Source: Echinicola soli (GTDB lineage Bacteria > Bacteroidota > Bacteroidia > Cytophagales > Cyclobacteriaceae). From it: a stretch of DNA of 64,000 nucleotides. The stretch's first letter is position 1, and every line of letters begins with the position of its first letter. Location of the stretch: positions 3,695,001 through 3,759,000 of the forward strand of contig NZ_CP041253.1 of NCBI RefSeq assembly GCF_006575665.1, read 5' to 3'. Made by a program: the position numbers and the translations under genes. Below are positions 62,996 through 64,000 of this stretch, one piece after another. The notes beneath the pieces are model-generated. The model did no database searches. It was not told the DNA's origin and worked only from the letters and a program-made list of their open reading frames with translations.

Positions 62996-63405
62996 CAGGG
63001 AATCGCTTTTGGATGAGCGATTGCGTATTCCACTAGCTACGCCATTCTGACAATGCCTTTGTCCCCGATATCCACCGGGGCAGGCTATTCCGATCCCGAT
63101 ACATCGGGAAGGAATCTCTTATTTAAAATCATTGGCATACGAGTAAAGAATTTACTTTCGAACGAAATTCGTCAAAATCTACCCCCTAAATCCCCTAAAG
63201 GGGACTTTCTGATCATTCATTCAGAGGACGGGGTAGATTTAGGAAATCCAAAAAATCTTTTCTCTTTCCGTTTAAACCTACCTTTCAGCGTATGTGAAAT
63301 TTAGTCGGACGATAGTAATTTAAAATTGAGATCCCTCCTCAAGTCGGGATGACAACGAATTATAAATTGTGATTTATACAACATTGTTTTTAGATCATTC
63401 CTCTG
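62996..63405 (+). repeat. Terminal-inverted-repeat element, second family, copy 3 (interrupted)
   Basis: Begins CAGGGAATCGCTTTTGGATG and contains CTAGCTACGCCATTCTGACA, CAATGCCTTTGTC and GATACATCGGGAAGGAATCT, then is broken at 63129; it resumes at 63318 with ATTTAAAATTGAGATCCCTC and AAGTCGGGATGACAACGAAT. The right end is degenerate (ending near CTCTG at 63405). Removing the insertion and one 9-mer restores the order seen at 37551 and 40680. Confidence 0.75.
63130..63317 (-). mobile_element. Divergent MITE-like element inserted into another repeat, exact 9-bp target duplication
   Basis: 188 bp flanked by ATTTAAAAT at 63121-63129 and 63318-63326. Read on the minus strand it begins CTATCGTCCGACTAAATTTC and ends TTTACTCGTATGCCAATG, matching the GTCCGACTAAATTTC start and CTCGGACGCCAGTA end of the copies at 34673 and 36855 in degenerate form. 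It carries a CCCCTAAATCCCCTAAAGGG-type segment inside, as they do. Confidence 0.75.
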
Positions 63406-63592
63406 AAAGGGGTGTTTAATCCAGCCCAATAGGTAATAGAGGGACTACCTGTGGCCTGTAATCCCAGCTAAAAACCTTCCCGTGCATATGTTTGGTAGAT
63501 AGAAGAACTAAGTTGGGCTTTCAGCCTTAATGGCTACAAGCAACTTTCTGATAATAGAGCTCACTAACAGGGGATTAGGTGGTTGGTGACTA

Positions 63593-63626
63593 TTCCTCGT
63601 CCAAGGATCAATCCTTGGACGAGGAA
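63593..63626. repeat. Perfect 34-nt hairpin
   Basis: TTCCTCGTCCAAGGAT (63593-63608) and ATCCTTGGACGAGGAA (63611-63626) are exact 16-bp arms around a 2-nt loop. No T tail follows. The ends match the palindrome at 33189-33216 while the interior differs in a pairing-preserving way. Confidence 0.85.
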
Positions 63627-63748
63627 AACACGGCTAGATTTAGCAACCCCAAAAGGATCGATTTTTATATATGTGTATTCGTAATGTTGCACGTAACCAA
63701 ATTCAATACTGTTTTTGCTATATTAATCTTTCCTACTTTTTATTCAGG

Positions 63749-63915
63749 TATTGGACTGACTTTCAAATATGATCAAAAGCTTTCTTTAAATAGAAATTTG
63801 AGGGTTTTATTCCAATCCCTAAAATGACCCCTAAAGGGGAGCTTTAGAAAATCCCCTTTAGGGGTGTAAACAGTTGATTTTTTCAATTTTACCATTGTTT
63901 TCTCGGACGCCAGTA
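63749..63915 (+). mobile_element. MITE-like element, copy 4 (167 bp, degenerate left end)
   Basis: Left end TATTGGACTGACTTTCAAAT is a shortened version of the family start; right end TCGGACGCCAGTA (63903-63915) is intact. The body, TATGATCAAAAGC, CTTTAAATAGAAATTTGAGG and the CCCCTAAAGGGGAGCTTTAG segment, is nearly the same as in copies 1 and 2. No target duplication is recognisable. Confidence 0.72.
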
Positions 63916-64000
63916 TTTAATAATTGTAAAACACTATAATATTATTAAATTTGTTTAAACATATGCACATATATAATATCGCTTGGTGTATCTATAATTA

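Larger units (their letters stand above)
62883..64000. other. Gene-free right end of the window, built of nested repeats
   Basis: About 1.1 kb without a supported gene. From left: second-family repeat (62996-63405) split by a MITE-like insertion (63130-63317), a unique stretch, a perfect 34-nt hairpin (63593-63626), and another MITE-like copy (63749-63915). The final 80 bp are AT-rich, contain GTTTAAACATAT (also seen before the SusC gene at 48418) and may be the control region of a gene beyond the window. Confidence 0.7.

Noticed and set aside
63579..63827. An 82-codon plus-strand frame near the window end
   Set aside because: It spans a perfect hairpin and the start of a MITE-like element, so it is an accident of repeat sequence.
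1..64000. CRISPR arrays, tRNA or rRNA genes, phage genes, restriction or other defence systems
   Set aside because: No regularly spaced repeats, cloverleaf-type sequences, rRNA-like stretches or defence-type proteins were recognised by eye; a tRNAscan/Infernal/DefenseFinder run would be the decisive test.

Overview
The window reads as chromosome of a Bacteroidota member, most likely a Cyclobacteriaceae-type marine or plant-litter glycan degrader (Echinicola/Algoriphagus-like; this is an inference from gene content, with no database search behind it). The signs are two SusC/SusD pairs, an HmuY-type heme operon, many lipoproteins, starts with little Shine-Dalgarno signal, at least one promoter of the Bacteroidota TTTG-N19-TAnnTTTG type, and AT-rich intergenic spaces full of small dispersed repeats.

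Layout. 0-1.7 kb: end of a YiaK-type 2,3-diketogulonate/lactate dehydrogenase and an overlapping Gfo/Idh/MocA oxidoreductase. 1.7-3.3 kb: a SatD-family regulator overlapping a DUF3307 membrane protein, preceded by a cluster of TTATAAG boxes. 3.4-10.5 kb: lipoprotein sulfatase, beta-barrel protein, an internally duplicated lipoprotein of unknown function, and an OmpR/PhoR-like two-component pair. 10.5-24.7 kb: hexuronate block. uxuA, an SDR mannonate oxidoreductase and uxaC form one operon. A LacI-type regulator, a SusC/SusD pair, an ExuT-like MFS carrier and a Tat-exported TIM-barrel isomerase lie beside it. Two identical 16-bp operator cores, one in each divergent intergenic region, tie the block to the LacI protein. 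Together they import a glucuronate-containing glycan or sugar and convert glucuronate to fructuronate, mannonate and KDG; KDG kinase and aldolase are not in the window.

25.3-34.2 kb: WYL regulator, a small ferredoxin-fold protein, then a heme uptake operon (hmuT, hmuU, hmuV, hmuS, TonB receptor, HmuY) with a promoter overlapped by a palindrome. 34.2-41.3 kb: sparse region with an exported protein, an AlkB-like dioxygenase, a PqaA-like hydrolase and a purple-acid-phosphatase-like enzyme, separated by repeats and a gene remnant. 41.4-44.9 kb: epimerase + Crp-like regulator, then a DGPF/YCII protein + ECF42-type sigma factor. 45-48.2 kb: GH28 polygalacturonase, VWA lipoprotein and a decayed sulfatase. 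48.4-62.9 kb: a mannoside utilization locus: SusC, SusD, long type I phosphomannose isomerase, GH92 alpha-mannosidase with an extra N-terminal module, an (alpha/alpha)6 glycosidase, an atypical ROK kinase, an MFS sugar porter and a GntR/UTRA regulator. 62.9-64 kb: repeats only.

The least explained part of the window is non-coding. It contains a MITE-like family of 167-190 bp with terminal inverted repeats, two copies of which have exact 9-bp target duplications (one nested inside a second repeat family); a second terminal-inverted-repeat family of about 180 bp in three copies; a roughly 340-bp dispersed repeat in two inverted copies; and several perfect long hairpins, two of which share the same ends but differ by compensatory changes inside. 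No tRNA, rRNA, CRISPR array or intact insertion sequence was seen. All similarity statements come from reading by eye.
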